A DNA stretch of 35,013 nt from Gammaproteobacteria bacterium (GCA_030040795.1 JASHTA010000458.1:1-35013); one strand, 5' to 3'. Shown: positions 23,548-33,273, counted from the stretch's first letter. Numbers and translations: made by a program. Notes: generated by a model from the letters alone, not told the origin.

Positions 23548-24069
23548 ATGAGCGATTTTCCCGAGGTGTTCTCCGATACCTCCACCGTCACGGAGGCGAA
23601 GCTCGAGTTCGTCTTTCAAATTCGCCTGTGGTTCACGCGGGTACAGAACATCGAGAACATGCCCTCCGGCGCCGGCCGGGGCGCCGTCTACGTCGACCGC
23701 GGCACGATAGAGGGCCCACGGCTCACCGGGACCGTCGTCCCGGACAGCGGAGGCGACTGGGCGCTCTTCCGCCCCGACGGCGTGCTCGCGACCGACGCGC
23801 GCTACATGCTTCGCGCGGACGACGGCACGCTGATCCTCCTTCATAACCGCGGCTATCTCTGGGGCCGCAAGGCGGATGTGATGCCGCGGATCCGCGCGTG
23901 GATCTTCGCGGGAGGCCCGCCGGTTGCGCACTCCGAGTACTACCTTCGAGCGTTTCCCACCTTCGAGGTCGAAGCAGGCAAGCACGACTGGCTGATGCGG
24001 CATGTCGTCGTCGGCGTCGGGGAGCGGCAGGGAGACGGTAACCTGATCCGCTACTACGCGTTGCTCTGA
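23548..24069 (+). CDS. DUF3237 family protein
   Basis: A 173-residue cytoplasmic protein of the DUF3237 family. Recognisable parts are GGDWALFRPDGVLATDARYML, here split around the conserved DGV, then LILLHNRGY, and near the end FEVEAGKHDWLMRHVVVGVGER. Members are single-domain beta-rich proteins of unknown function, often near oxidoreductase or aromatic-compound genes. The ATG at 23548 follows GGGGGT. The next gene begins two bases after its stop, so it is probably co-transcribed with the GMC oxidoreductase. Confidence 0.85.
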   Translation: MSDFPEVFSDTSTVTEAKLEFVFQIRLWFTRVQNIENMPSGAGRGAVYVDRGTIEGPRLTGTVVPDSGGDWALFRPDGVLATDARYMLRADDGTLILLHNRGYLWGRKADVMPRIRAWIFAGGPPVAHSEYYLRAFPTFEVEAGKHDWLMRHVVVGVGERQGDGNLIRYYALL

Positions 24070-24071
24070 GC

Positions 24072-25760
24072 ATGCCGGAGCACGATTTCGTCATTGTCGG
24101 AGCCGGTTCGGCCGGCTGTGTGTTGGCCAACAGGCTCTCGGAGGATGGCGCCCACCGTGTGCTGCTCCTCGAGGCGGGCGCGAGCGATCACCGCATGCTG
24201 ACGGCCGTTCCTGTCGCGTGGCTCGCGGCGGCGAGCACGCCGGCCATCGGCTGGGGCTTCGAGGCGGAGCCCGAGGCCGCGACGGACCTGCGCAGCATCC
24301 CTCAGCCTCGTGGGAAGCTTCTCGGCGGGACCTCCTCGATCAACGGGATGATGTACAGCCGTGGCAACGCCGGCGATTACGATCGGTGGCGCGATGCCGG
24401 GCTTGCCGGGTGGGGATTCGCAGACGTGCTGCCGTACTTCAAGCGCATGGAGACGAGCTGGCGCGGCGAGGGTCCCTTTCACGGTGGCTCGGGACCCCTC
24501 GCCGTCTCGCGCCAGCCGCGCGATCCGTTCATCACGCCTCGCATGCTGGAGGCCGCCGCGAGGCTCGGTTACGCCGAGAGCGCGGACTTCCACGGTCCGC
24601 AGGCCGAAGGCTTTGGACTGCCTGACTTCACCATCCGCCGGGGCCGCCGCGACAGCACGGCGATCGCCTATCTCGCCCCGGCACAGCACCGGCGCAACTT
24701 GACCGTGGAGACGCGCGCGCACGCGACACGCGTCGTGATCGAGCACGGCCGCGCGATCGGCGTGGAGTACGTGAAGAGCGGACAACGGCACCTCGCGCGT
24801 GCGGCGCGCGAGGTGATCGTAGCCGCCGGCGCGTTCAACTCACCGCAGCTGCTGCTGCTCTCCGGAATTGGACCGCCGCGGGAGCTCGAGGCGGCAGGAA
24901 TCGCGCCGCTGCACGCGCTGGCCGGCGTGGGCAAGAACCTTCAGGACCATCCGCTCGTCGTCGCCGCCTACCGGGCGTCGCGCCCCTGCACGTTCGAGCG
25001 CGCGCTACGGCTCGACCGCCTCGCGCTCGCGCTGCTCGCGTGGCGGCTCGCAGGCACAGGGCCGCTCGCCGCGAATCCCATCTCGATTCAGGGCTTTCTG
25101 CGGCTCGGGTCGGCGGCTCGCTGGCCCGACGTGCAGTTCCAGGTGTCGCATGTCTCGATGCTGGCGCGGCCGTGGTTTCCGGGCTGGCGGCCGGGAGCCG
25201 GACACCAGTTCACGGCCGTCGCGCTGAGCCTGCGTCCGGCCGGGACGGGGGAAGTGACCTTGCGCTCCGCCGATCCGTTGGCTTCGCCGCGTATCCGGCT
25301 CGGCCTGCTCGGGAACGAAGCCGACCGGCGCACCGCTCGGGAGATGCTGAGGCTTGCGCGCCGGTTCTTCGCGACGGATCCCGTATCGGCGCTCGTCAGC
25401 GCGGAGCTCGCGCCGGGTCCCGCCGCCCGCTCGGACGAGGAGCTCGATGCGTACATTCGCGCGACGATTCAAACCGGAGCGCATCCGGCCGGCACGTGCG
25501 CGATGGGCCGGGACGATCCCGCGGTGCTCGATGCGCACCTCAAGGTGCGGGGAATCGAGTCGTTGCGAGTGGCCGATGCCTCCTCGATGCCCGACGTGGT
25601 GAGCGGCAACACGAATGCGCCCACCATCATGATCGCGGAGAAGGCCTCCGATTTGATTCTGGGCCGGCCGCCGCCCCCGCCGTCATCGTTCCCGCTGTCG
25701 CCCGCGCCAGAGCCGCTCAGCTCCGCGGGAGCAACAGCCGGCTCACCGCGATCGCGGTGA
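24072..25760 (+). CDS. GMC-family FAD-dependent alcohol/choline dehydrogenase-like oxidoreductase
   Basis: A 562-residue flavoprotein. The FAD Rossmann motif is VIVGAGSAGC near residue 7. GMC signature 1 (PRGKLLGGTSSINGMMY) and signature 2 (GAFNSPQLLLLSGIGP) are present. The C-terminal GAHPAGTCAMG provides the catalytic His, and GNTNAPTIMIAEKASD closes the FAD domain. Members oxidise alcohols such as choline or long-chain alcohols with a quinone or oxygen acceptor; the substrate is not visible. A Pro/Ser-rich tail of about 35 residues extends past the family end, and its last 44 bases overlap the convergent nhaA gene. It lies two bases after the DUF3237 gene. Confidence 0.92.
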   Translation: MPEHDFVIVGAGSAGCVLANRLSEDGAHRVLLLEAGASDHRMLTAVPVAWLAAASTPAIGWGFEAEPEAATDLRSIPQPRGKLLGGTSSINGMMYSRGNAGDYDRWRDAGLAGWGFADVLPYFKRMETSWRGEGPFHGGSGPLAVSRQPRDPFITPRMLEAAARLGYAESADFHGPQAEGFGLPDFTIRRGRRDSTAIAYLAPAQHRRNLTVETRAHATRVVIEHGRAIGVEYVKSGQRHLARAAREVIVAAGAFNSPQLLLLSGIGPPRELEAAGIAPLHALAGVGKNLQDHPLVVAAYRASRPCTFERALRLDRLALALLAWRLAGTGPLAANPISIQGFLRLGSAARWPDVQFQVSHVSMLARPWFPGWRPGAGHQFTAVALSLRPAGTGEVTLRSADPLASPRIRLGLLGNEADRRTAREMLRLARRFFATDPVSALVSAELAPGPAARSDEELDAYIRATIQTGAHPAGTCAMGRDDPAVLDAHLKVRGIESLRVADASSMPDVVSGNTNAPTIMIAEKASDLILGRPPPPPSSFPLSPAPEPLSSAGATAGSPRSR

Positions 25761-26964
25761 GCGCAGCCGCCGCCGAGCCCAGGAGAATTCCGAGCTTTGC
25801 GGCGCGCAGCAGAGCCTCGTCCGCGAAGGCCAGCCCGGCGACGAAGATCGACAGGGTAAAGCCGATCCCACCTAGACAACCGACGAGCAGGACGCCCTTC
25901 ATCGTCACGCCACGCGGCAGCGCACAGAGGCCGAGCTTGAGGCACGCGAGTGTGGCGAGGGTGATGCCGAGCGGCTTGCCGAGGACGAGCGAGGCGGCGA
26001 TTCCCGCAGCGAGCGTCGATTGCGCGGCGCCGTCCAGAGCGAGTCCACGAAAGTCGATCCCGGCGTTGGCCAGAGCGAAGATCGGCATGATGCCGTACGC
26101 GACCCATGGATGCAGCGCATTGCTGAGGCGTACGGACAGTGAAACGGCTTGCAGTGGCGCCGAACGGGAGTCCGAGACCGGAACGAGGAAGCCCAGAATC
26201 ACGCCCGCAAGAGTCGGATGGACGCCGCTGCGCAGCAGTCCGATCCAGATGACGACGCCCGCAGCAACGTAGATCGGCCATCCCAGCAGCCGGAGACGGG
26301 CGAGGGCGATCACGGAGGCCGACGCCGCTGCGACTACGGCAAGACTCGCGAGCGAGAGGCTATTCGAGTAGCCGAATGCGATGATGACGACTGTGCCGAT
26401 GTCGTCGATGATGGCGAGCGCGAGGAGCAACGCGCGCAGCGGGCGAGGCACGCGCGGCCCGAGCAGAGCGAGCACGCCTACGGCGAATGCGATGTCGGTC
26501 GCCGTTGGCACGGCCCATCCTCGCCACAGCAGCGGTCCGTGGTCGATCGCAAGGAAGGTGAGGGCGGGCGCGATCATGCCCCCGAGCGCCGTGACGACGG
26601 GGAGCATGGCGAGCCGGCGGCTCGCTAGCGCGCCCTCGTGCACCTCCCGGCGGACTTCGAGGCCCACGACCAGAAAGAAGACGCTCATGAGACCGTCGTT
26701 GACCCAGAACTGAAGTGTTCGCGTCGAGACGGCGCCGCCGATCGAGAACGGGAGAGGTAGATGCCACAGCCTCTGGTAGGCGGCAGACCAAGGTGAGTTT
26801 GCCCAGACGAGCGCGACTGCCGTGGCGGCGAGAAGGACGAGTGCACCCGCGGCTTCGATGTGCAGGAAATGCGCGACGGGGCCGCCGAACCGGCGCGCGA
26901 CAACACGCGTCAGGTGCGAAGGGGATCGAGCGGGCAGGCGGGGCTGGGGTACCGATCTCGGCAC
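25717..26964 (-). CDS. nhaA: Na+/H+ antiporter NhaA
   Basis: A 415-residue NhaA antiporter, which expels sodium or lithium in exchange for protons. The core residues are visible: the paired aspartates in LAIIDDIGTVVIIA (Asp163-Asp164 in E. coli), PTATDIAFAVG (Asp133) and LKLGLCALPRG near the C-terminal half. I chose the GTG at 26964 because GAGGAC lies upstream. A TTG at 27003 would put the start inside a terminator-like hairpin and add 13 residues. It lies downstream of the hybrid kinase gene on the same strand, separated by a tandem repeat and that hairpin. No fluoride aptamer is seen. The 3' end overlaps the GMC gene by 44 bases. Confidence 0.93.
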   Translation of the reverse strand: MPRSVPQPRLPARSPSHLTRVVARRFGGPVAHFLHIEAAGALVLLAATAVALVWANSPWSAAYQRLWHLPLPFSIGGAVSTRTLQFWVNDGLMSVFFLVVGLEVRREVHEGALASRRLAMLPVVTALGGMIAPALTFLAIDHGPLLWRGWAVPTATDIAFAVGVLALLGPRVPRPLRALLLALAIIDDIGTVVIIAFGYSNSLSLASLAVVAAASASVIALARLRLLGWPIYVAAGVVIWIGLLRSGVHPTLAGVILGFLVPVSDSRSAPLQAVSLSVRLSNALHPWVAYGIMPIFALANAGIDFRGLALDGAAQSTLAAGIAASLVLGKPLGITLATLACLKLGLCALPRGVTMKGVLLVGCLGGIGFTLSIFVAGLAFADEALLRAAKLGILLGSAAAALTAIAVSRLLLPRS

Positions 26965-27000
26965 GGGCAAGTCCTCGAAGGGCTGGCGGCCCGACCAACC

Positions 27001-27030
27001 CAAAAGACCTGCCGCGCCAATCGTGGCAGG
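27001..27030 (-). terminator. Terminator-like hairpin between the hybrid kinase and nhaA
   Basis: CCTGCCGCG and CGTGGCAGG pair (nine pairs, one G-T) around a five-base loop. On the minus strand the stem is followed by TCTTTTG. This fits an intrinsic terminator for the kinase transcript. As nhaA starts only about 37 bases further on, it may instead act as an attenuator in the nhaA leader. Confidence 0.55.
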
Positions 27031-27052
27031 CGCGGTACCCGTTCATAGATTT

Positions 27053-27100
27053 AGCACGGCAGCTATTGCTGCGTCGAGCACGGCAGCTATTGCCGCGTCG
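27053..27100. repeat. Two 24-bp tandem repeats upstream of nhaA
   Basis: Two direct 24-base copies (27053-27076 and 27077-27100) differ at one position. Each contains the inverted repeat GCAGC-TATT-GC(T/C)GC, so each could be a protein operator or a small RNA hairpin. They lie between the kinase stop and the hairpin, where an nhaA promoter would be expected. Confidence 0.75.
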
Positions 27101-27127
27101 GGCCCCCTCTCCGTCAGCCCGTCTCCC

Positions 27128-30100
27128 TCACAGGCTGCCGGCCGCGCGCGAAGTCTCCGAGCCGAGGGTCTGAAGCGCCGCCACGACCCGCTGCCGCTCC
27201 GCCGCGATGCGGGCGATCTGCTGCAACAGCGCTCCCTCGCTCAGGCTCGCGGCTTGAGATTCGAGCGCGGCGCAGAGCTCTCGCAGGCACTTCGCGCGAA
27301 TGCTGGCGCTTGCGCCCTTCAGGGAGTGCGCCGCCCGCTCCAGGGCGGCGCGATCGCGCCGGACGAGACAGCGATCGAACTCCGCGAGCAGCTGCTCGCT
27401 CATATAGATGAACGTGTGCGCGAGCTCCCGGACGAATCCTGCGTCGTCGCCCATCAGCTCGCGAAGGGTGGCAATGTCCACCGGCGCATCGCTCGGCCCC
27501 GAGGCAACGAGCTGCACCACATCGGCGTCGTTGAGCACGGCGCCGCTCGGCGGAGTCCCGCGTCCTGCCGCGCCCGGGGCGTGCAGGCCAAATCGCTCCA
27601 GGACGGCCTGAAGCCGCGCGACATCGAGCGGCTTCGTGATGAGATCGTCCATGCCGGCCTCGAGACAGCGCTCCCTCTGGCCCGTCATCGCGCTCGCCGT
27701 CAGCGCAACGATCGGCGTGCGGCGATCGCTCTGCTCGAGGCTGCGCATCCGGCTGGTCGCGGCATAGCCGTCCATGAGAGGCATCTGCAGATCGAGCAAT
27801 ACCAGATCGAAGCGCCCCTGGGCGAAGGCGTGAACGGCCTCGAGCCCGTTGCCTGCGACGCTCACGCCGCAACCGAGCCGCTCGAGAAAGCTGCGGGCCA
27901 CTTTCTGATTGACGAGATTGTCCTCGACGAGCAGCACCTTGCCCACGTACCGCTGGGCGAATCTCGCAGGAGCGTGGGGCGCAAGCTCCTGGGCGACGGC
28001 CGCCGGGGGCTCGGGCAGCAGCCTTTCTTCGCTCACACGGTCCGCTTCGACGACCTTCAGCGGCAGCACGAACCAGAACGTCGAGCCGCGGCCGAGCTCG
28101 CTCTCGACGCCGACCTCGCCGCCCATGAGCTCGACGAGGCGGCGCACGATCGAGAGGCCGAGGCCCGTGCCGCCGAAATGCCGCGTCGTCGAGGAGTCTG
28201 CTTGAACGAACGGCTGGAACAGCGTCGGGAGCGTTCCGGAAGCGATGCCGATGCCGGTGTCCCGCACTTCGAAGCGGGCGAGCACGTGATCTTCATGCCG
28301 GCCGGAAACGGCGACGTGCACGGTGACGCCGCCTGCATGAGTGAATTTGATGGCATTGCTGATGAGGTTGATGAGACATTGCCGGATGCGCTGGCGGTCG
28401 CCCACGACGCGACGCGGCACCTCCGGCCCGACGCCCACCTCGAGGCGCAGGCCCTTCGCGGCGGCTTGAAAGGCGAGGATGGCGCGGGTCTCGGCGACGC
28501 TCGCCGGCAGGTCCATCTCGACGGAATCGATGTCGAGCTTGCCCGCCTCGATCTTGGAGAAGTCGAGAATGTCGTTGATCACGGCGAGCAGCGAGTTCGC
28601 GCTGGCATGGATCGTTTCGGCGTAGTCGCGCTGCGCGGTGTCCAGCTCGGAGTCGAGCAGGAGGCTCGTCATGCCGATGATGCCGTTCATCGGCGTGCGA
28701 ATCTCGTGGCTCACGTTCGCAAGAAAGGCGCTCTTCGAGCGGCTGGCGGCCTGGGCCGCCTCCGAGGCCTGGATGAGCGCATCGCGCGCCGCGCGCGCCT
28801 CGGTCACATCTTGCATCGAGCCGGCAAGGTGCAGCGGTCGGCCGCTCGCGTCCCGCTCCGCTTCTCCACGCATCCGCGCCCAGCGGTACATCCCGGATCC
28901 GGTCCGCATGCGCACTTCCACGTCGAACGGCTCGTTCTGCTCGAAGTGCGCGCGCTGCGCGGCGCGGCAGGCTTCAAGGTCGTCGGGATGGACGAGACTC
29001 TCGGGCGTTTGCACGACCCCGGAAACCCGGCCTTCGGCAAACCCGAGAATCGCCTCGAAGCGCGGCGATACCCACAGGGAATTGCCGACGAGGTCCCACT
29101 CCCACAGTCCATCCTGCGTTCCGCGGATGGCACGGTCGAAGCGCTGGCGAGCCGTCCTGAGGGCGTCCTCGGCAAGCTTCTGCTTGTGGATGTCCTGCAT
29201 GGACCCGCACACTCGGACGGCGCGGCCCTCCGAATCGAGCTCGGGCTGACCGCGAACCAGGAACCATCGATAGGTGCCGTCTTTCAGGCGCAGCCTGAGG
29301 TCGTGCTGGTAGGGCATTCCGGAGATCCGGTGCCGGCGGACCAGCTCTCGGGTCGCGGCGCGGTCCTCGGCGGGCGTGATCGCGGCCACATCGTCGATGG
29401 TCTCGAGCTTGAGCTCGCCGGGGCCGTAGCCGAGCAGCGCATAGTAGCTGGAGGACGCCCAGTGCTTGCGGGTGAGCAGGTCCACTTCCCAGTGCCCCTC
29501 ATGCAGCGACAAGGAGGCGCGCTCGAGCCGGCGCTGCGCGTCATCCAGAGCTTCGGCCTGCGTGCGGAACTTTTCGGCCGCTTCGACTTCGACGGTGATA
29601 TCGCGCGTCGCGCCGAGCGCGCGTAACGGGCGGCCGCTCTCGTCGCGCAGGAACTTCTGGTAGAGCTGCAAGTGGCGAATCTGGCCCTTGTTCCCGCTGC
29701 GGCGCATGCGGATGGTCATGCTCCCGGTGCCGTCGGCGAGCGCCTTCAGAGTAGCGGCCTTCACGACGGTCGCATCCTCCGGAAGGATGCTCGCGATCAC
29801 ACGCCGTCCGAGCTCCTGCGGGTCGGACGCATCCCCGAACTCCGCGTGCACGCCGTGAAACCAGGTGAATCGCTCGAGCGTGTAGTCGTACTCCCAGCAT
29901 TCGATTCCCGCGGCTTCCGCCGCGAGGGTCAAATGATCCAGGAGCTTGCGCTCGTGCTCCGCGTTGCGGCACAGCTGCTCTGCGGCCTCGAACTCGCTCG
30001 TGATGTCCCAGCTCACGCCGAGCGATCTGACGGGCCGGCCCTGAGCGTCGGTCCACGTACGCGCGTAGGCCTGAATGTGCCGGATGGAGCCGTCCGCAAG

Positions 30101-30385
30101 CTGCAGCCGGTAACGGAACGAGGCGTCCGGATTGCCCTGCGCGAGGGCCTCGTTGATGACTCGGTGGCCGACGTTCATGTCGTCGGGATGCACCCAGCGG
30201 AACAGCTCTCCGCCGAGCTCCTGGCCGTAGTGCCTGTTCGTTGCCGCCCGGGCCAGCCGATTCTCGTCCCACGAGATCTTCTGGGTCGTCCAGTCGAGCT
30301 CCCAGACGAAGATGCCTGCGGCTTGCGTGGCGATGCTCAATCGCTCGAGTAGCTCGTGCTCTGTCAGCGAGTCGTTGGTCGCCAT
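27128..30385 (-). CDS. Soluble hybrid histidine kinase with four PAS domains, receiver and HPt
   Basis: A 1085-residue cytoplasmic phosphorelay sensor without membrane helices. Domains in order: four PAS/PAC units (about 15-130, 150-275, 290-415, 420-540), a HisKA dimerisation domain with His560 in [10 protein letters not shown], an HATPase domain (N-box [10 protein letters not shown]-boxes DTGIGI and GGTGLGLSI), a receiver with phosphoacceptor Asp865 in [11 protein letters not shown] and Lys in ITKPLD, and a C-terminal HPt with His1020 in AHSLKGA. The layout is BarA/ArcB-like but soluble. The signal sensed by the PAS domains (redox, small ligand) is unknown. No response regulator with an output domain is adjacent, so the final target lies elsewhere. 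The ATG at 30385 gives a natural N-terminus. Confidence 0.93.
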   Translation of the reverse strand: MATNDSLTEHELLERLSIATQAAGIFVWELDWTTQKISWDENRLARAATNRHYGQELGGELFRWVHPDDMNVGHRVINEALAQGNPDASFRYRLQLADGSIRHIQAYARTWTDAQGRPVRSLGVSWDITSEFEAAEQLCRNAEHERKLLDHLTLAAEAAGIECWEYDYTLERFTWFHGVHAEFGDASDPQELGRRVIASILPEDATVVKAATLKALADGTGSMTIRMRRSGNKGQIRHLQLYQKFLRDESGRPLRALGATRDITVEVEAAEKFRTQAEALDDAQRRLERASLSLHEGHWEVDLLTRKHWASSSYYALLGYGPGELKLETIDDVAAITPAEDRAATRELVRRHRISGMPYQHDLRLRLKDGTYRWFLVRGQPELDSEGRAVRVCGSMQDIHKQKLAEDALRTARQRFDRAIRGTQDGLWEWDLVGNSLWVSPRFEAILGFAEGRVSGVVQTPESLVHPDDLEACRAAQRAHFEQNEPFDVEVRMRTGSGMYRWARMRGEAERDASGRPLHLAGSMQDVTEARAARDALIQASEAAQAASRSKSAFLANVSHEIRTPMNGIIGMTSLLLDSELDTAQRDYAETIHASANSLLAVINDILDFSKIEAGKLDIDSVEMDLPASVAETRAILAFQAAAKGLRLEVGVGPEVPRRVVGDRQRIRQCLINLISNAIKFTHAGGVTVHVAVSGRHEDHVLARFEVRDTGIGIASGTLPTLFQPFVQADSSTTRHFGGTGLGLSIVRRLVELMGGEVGVESELGRGSTFWFVLPLKVVEADRVSEERLLPEPPAAVAQELAPHAPARFAQRYVGKVLLVEDNLVNQKVARSFLERLGCGVSVAGNGLEAVHAFAQGRFDLVLLDLQMPLMDGYAATSRMRSLEQSDRRTPIVALTASAMTGQRERCLEAGMDDLITKPLDVARLQAVLERFGLHAPGAAGRGTPPSGAVLNDADVVQLVASGPSDAPVDIATLRELMGDDAGFVRELAHTFIYMSEQLLAEFDRCLVRRDRAALERAAHSLKGASASIRAKCLRELCAALESQAASLSEGALLQQIARIAAERQRVVAALQTLGSETSRAAGSL

Positions 30386-30555
30386 CGTGGATATCGCAGC
30401 CGCCCCCGGTGACCAGGGCCGACCGATACTAGGGATGTGACCGGATGGCGACAGAGACCCACGTACCGAAACACAGTCTGCCGCGAAGGAGTGAGAGGCG
30501 GATCACACTCCCGAAATGACTGCTCCGCGCCGATCGGCGAGGCGGCCGAGGCCGC

Positions 30556-31407
30556 TCAGGCGGGCTCGTTGAGCGTGTGGATGAGGTACCCGCCCGACTT
30601 CTCGTCGCGCTCGAGGGCGAGCAGGCGCCGAGCGGCCGCTTCCTCGAGCAGGCGGTTGAACGAGCGGAATCCGTAATAGCTCTCGTTGAAGCCCGGCCGT
30701 ACGCGCTTCAGGGCCTGCTTCACCATGGAGCCCCATACCTTGCCTTCCTCGCCGCGCTCGGCGGACAGCGCATCGACGGTTGCGAGGACCAGATCGAACG
30801 CCTCCTGCTTCTTGTCCTCGTCGCGCTCCTTGGATTCTCCGGCTGGCGCGGCGGCCGCCTCCGATGCAGATGCCGGCTCGATCGAGGGCTCTCCGGCCGC
30901 CTTCTTGCGCGTGCCGCGGCGCGATTTCTGCTCTCTCACCAGGTCGTCGTAGTAGATGAACTCGTCGCAGCTCGCTATCAGCAGGTCGGAGGTCGAGTTC
31001 TTCACGCCGAGGCCGATGACGCCCTTGTCGTTCTCGCGCAGCTTGCTCACGAGCGGGGAGAAATCCGAATCGCCGCTGATGATCACGAACGTGTCCACAT
31101 GCGGCTTGGTGTAGCAGAGATCGAGCGCATCGACGACCATGCGGATGTCCGCGGAGTTCTTGCCGGACTGCTTGACGTGAGGAATCTCGATGAGCTCGAA
31201 GCCCGCATGGTGCATGCCGGCTTTGAATTCCTTGTATCGCTCCCAGTCGCAGTACGCCTTCTTCACGACGATGGAGCCTTTGAGCAGGAGCCGCTCGAGA
31301 ACCCGCTTGATGTCGAACTGGGCGTAGCGCTCGTCGCGCACTCCGAGCGCGATGTTCTCGAAGTCGCAGAAGAGCGCGAGATTGGCGGTCTCCGGCTGGG
31401 CGCTCAC
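30556..31407 (-). CDS. NYN-domain putative RNase with C-terminal LOTUS/OST-HTH domain
   Basis: A 283-residue protein. Residues 8-150 are a NYN (PIN-like, LabA/DUF88) domain with the acidic residues of the active site: LFCDFENIAL, KNSADIRMVVDAL and VIISGDSDFSPLV. A charged Ala/Glu/Lys linker follows (about 165-205). The C-terminal ~80 residues (AFDLVLATVDALSAERGE onward, ending GGYLIHTL) are an OST-HTH/LOTUS RNA-binding domain. The combination suggests an RNA-cleaving or RNA-binding regulator; the target is unknown. The GTG at 31407 overlaps the cyclase stop (GTGA), so it is coupled to that gene. The 170 bases between this gene and the hybrid kinase show nothing I can identify. Confidence 0.9.
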   Translation of the reverse strand: MSAQPETANLALFCDFENIALGVRDERYAQFDIKRVLERLLLKGSIVVKKAYCDWERYKEFKAGMHHAGFELIEIPHVKQSGKNSADIRMVVDALDLCYTKPHVDTFVIISGDSDFSPLVSKLRENDKGVIGLGVKNSTSDLLIASCDEFIYYDDLVREQKSRRGTRKKAAGEPSIEPASASEAAAAPAGESKERDEDKKQEAFDLVLATVDALSAERGEEGKVWGSMVKQALKRVRPGFNESYYGFRSFNRLLEEAAARRLLALERDEKSGGYLIHTLNEPA

Positions 31408-32579
31408 GGGCTCACCGGAGCGAACGTCGGCGTCTCGCCGAGGTCGAGCCGCTTGGCGAGCGGCACGCAGAAGATATCGATGGGCGTGGAACGCCCGCGC
31501 AGCGTCATAGGCGGCAGCTCCACGGCGTGGATGTCGACGCCGCTCGCATCGAGCGAGCGCTTGACGGTGCCCGAGAACACCATCTCTCCCGCGCGGGCGC
31601 GCTGGCACAGGCGCGAGGCGATGTTCACGGCGTCGCCGATGATGGTGTAGTTCATGAACATGGCGGAGCCGACGTTCCCGGCGACCACATCGCCCTCGTT
31701 GATTCCGATGCCGAGGCCGGTCTCGATCTGATGGCGATCGCGCCAGGATTCGGCAAGGTTGTTGAAGCGCTCCAGCATCTCCTGCGCCGCAAGAATGGCC
31801 CGGGCCGAGCTGTCGCTTTGTTCGAGCGGCACGCCGAAGCCCACCATGAGGCAGTCGCCCGCCATGTGAAAGACGGTGCCTCCGTGCTGAAAGGCGATCT
31901 CGACGAGCAGAGAGAAATACTCATTGAGCAGCGGCACCACCTCGTGGGGGCTCAAGCGCTCGGAGATGCCCGTGAAGCCGCGCAGGTCGGCGAACATGAC
32001 CACTGCGCGGGTGCGGATGTCCGAGGAAGCGAGAATGCTGTCGCGCAGCTCCGAGTTGTCGAGGATCCGGTCGGCGAGCTGGGGCGAGACGTAGCGGCGA
32101 AACGTCCGGCGAAGCTCCTCGCGCCGAGTGACTTCGGCTCTGAGCGCTGCGTCGGCCGCCTCGCGGCGCGCGGAACTCTGGCGCGCAAGCGCGGTGAGGC
32201 GGGTGAGCAGCACCTCGCGCGAGACCTGGCGCGTGACGAAGTCGTCGGCGCCCGCGGAGAAGGCATCTACCCGCAGCTTCACGCTGCGGCTAACGACGAT
32301 CACCGGCAGGTGCATGGTAGCCGGATGCTCCTTCAAAGATCGGCACAGCTCGAGCGCTTGCAGCTGTGGGGCATCGGCGTCGACGAAAATGAGGTCCGGA
32401 ACGTAGTCCGCGAGGCGGGCGACCGCTTCGGCCGTCGTCGCGAACGGTTGCAGCTCGAAGCGCAGCTCCGAGCTGCCGTCCGCCACGAGCGGCAGCACCG
32501 CGGCGCATTCGCCCGCCGCGAGGACGCGCAGCAGCGGGCCGCAACGAATCAAATGACTACTCTCGATTCCGTTCTTCAT
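31404..32579 (-). CDS. Receiver-like domain fused to a class III adenylate/guanylate cyclase
   Basis: A 391-residue protein. The N-terminal ~130 residues resemble a response-regulator receiver (LIFVDADAPQL, DDFVTRQVS). The usual acidic pair near the start and the KP motif are missing, with Arg in place of Lys, so phosphorylation is doubtful. A short coiled-coil follows, then a class III cyclase domain with metal-binding Asp in MFADLRGF and MAGDCLM, and GDAVNIASRL for the transition-state Asn/Arg. The adenine-specifying Lys before the second Asp is replaced (VFHMAGD), so substrate choice is uncertain. The ATG at 32579 overlaps the MarR gene by 23 bases. It is coupled to the NYN gene downstream. 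Confidence 0.87.
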   Translation of the reverse strand: MKNGIESSHLIRCGPLLRVLAAGECAAVLPLVADGSSELRFELQPFATTAEAVARLADYVPDLIFVDADAPQLQALELCRSLKEHPATMHLPVIVVSRSVKLRVDAFSAGADDFVTRQVSREVLLTRLTALARQSSARREAADAALRAEVTRREELRRTFRRYVSPQLADRILDNSELRDSILASSDIRTRAVVMFADLRGFTGISERLSPHEVVPLLNEYFSLLVEIAFQHGGTVFHMAGDCLMVGFGVPLEQSDSSARAILAAQEMLERFNNLAESWRDRHQIETGLGIGINEGDVVAGNVGSAMFMNYTIIGDAVNIASRLCQRARAGEMVFSGTVKRSLDASGVDIHAVELPPMTLRGRSTPIDIFCVPLAKRLDLGETPTFAPVSP

Positions 32580-33216
32580 CCGAATCCTGCTCCAGCCGGT
32601 CGGCTCCATTGTGCACGCGCCGCAGCGCCTCTGCAGCGAATTCGTTCGGAGGCAATCCCGAGCGCGAGCCCACGCTTTCCAGTCGATCGATGAGCTGATC
32701 GACCAGGCGGCCCAGGAACTCGACCTCGAGAGGCGACATCGAGGCCAGCAGAAAGCTCGACATGCGGTCCATGTCCGGCGCGAACGATCGGCAGACCGTC
32801 CAGCCCTTCGGCGTGAGCCGCAGCATCTTGCGCCGGCGGTTGTCGGGGTCGCGCCGATCGGCGATCCGGCCTTGGCGGCGCAGGGTCGCGACCGACCGGC
32901 TGACGTTCATGGGATGCATCCCCGTCGCATCGCACAGCTCGTGCGCGGCGGCTTCCGGCATGGAAGCGAGCGTGACGAGCACGCGCGCGTCGTTGATCGT
33001 GAGGTGGTAGCGCTCGGCGAAGCGGGAGAAGAAGGGCCTGTTGATGAGGTTCGTGAGCTTCATCAACCGGTACCAGACCGACTGTTGCGACAGCGCCGGC
33101 TCGCCGGCCGCTGCGGCCGCGCGTTGCCGGCCGACGGGAGCCGCTGCCTGCAAAAGTGCTGCGGCATCCCGGCCGTGTGCCGGTCTCGACATGTCCAAGC
33201 GTTCGGCTTTGTGCAT
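32557..33216 (-). CDS. MarR-family transcriptional regulator
   Basis: A 219-residue regulator with a central MarR winged helix: LTINDARVLVTLAS, the recognition helix region GMHPMNVSRSVATLRRQG and the wing RDPDNRRRKMLRLTPKG. An N-terminal Ala-rich extension of about 45 residues precedes it, and the C-terminus is longer than usual. Members dimerise on palindromes and often control divergent genes in response to aromatic or fatty-acid ligands. The divergent SDR gene begins 57 bases away, so both are probably regulated from this gap. The ATG at 33216 is weakly supported; an ATG at 33192 is possible. Its 3' end overlaps the cyclase gene. Confidence 0.88.
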   Translation of the reverse strand: MHKAERLDMSRPAHGRDAAALLQAAAPVGRQRAAAAAGEPALSQQSVWYRLMKLTNLINRPFFSRFAERYHLTINDARVLVTLASMPEAAAHELCDATGMHPMNVSRSVATLRRQGRIADRRDPDNRRRKMLRLTPKGWTVCRSFAPDMDRMSSFLLASMSPLEVEFLGRLVDQLIDRLESVGSRSGLPPNEFAAEALRRVHNGADRLEQDSDEERNRE

Positions 33217-33241
33217 CTTGTCAGTGGTTCTTGAGTCCGCG

Positions 33242-33270
33242 ATTATACGTCGCAGCCCGACCGGCGCGAA
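33242..33270 (-). promoter_or_regulatory. Promoter of the marR-cyclase-NYN operon
   Basis: On the minus strand a perfect TATAAT (33247-33242) lies 17 bases from TTCGCG (33270-33265), a weak -35. The transcription start would be near 33235, about 20 bases before the MarR start. The same AT-rich spot could also serve a plus-strand promoter for the SDR gene (TTGTCA at 33218). Confidence 0.45.
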
Positions 33271-33273
33271 CCT

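Noticed and set aside
26822-29626. 934-codon plus-strand open frame
   Set aside because: It lies opposite NhaA and the hybrid histidine kinase, whose motifs are unmistakable. Its translation shows no family features.
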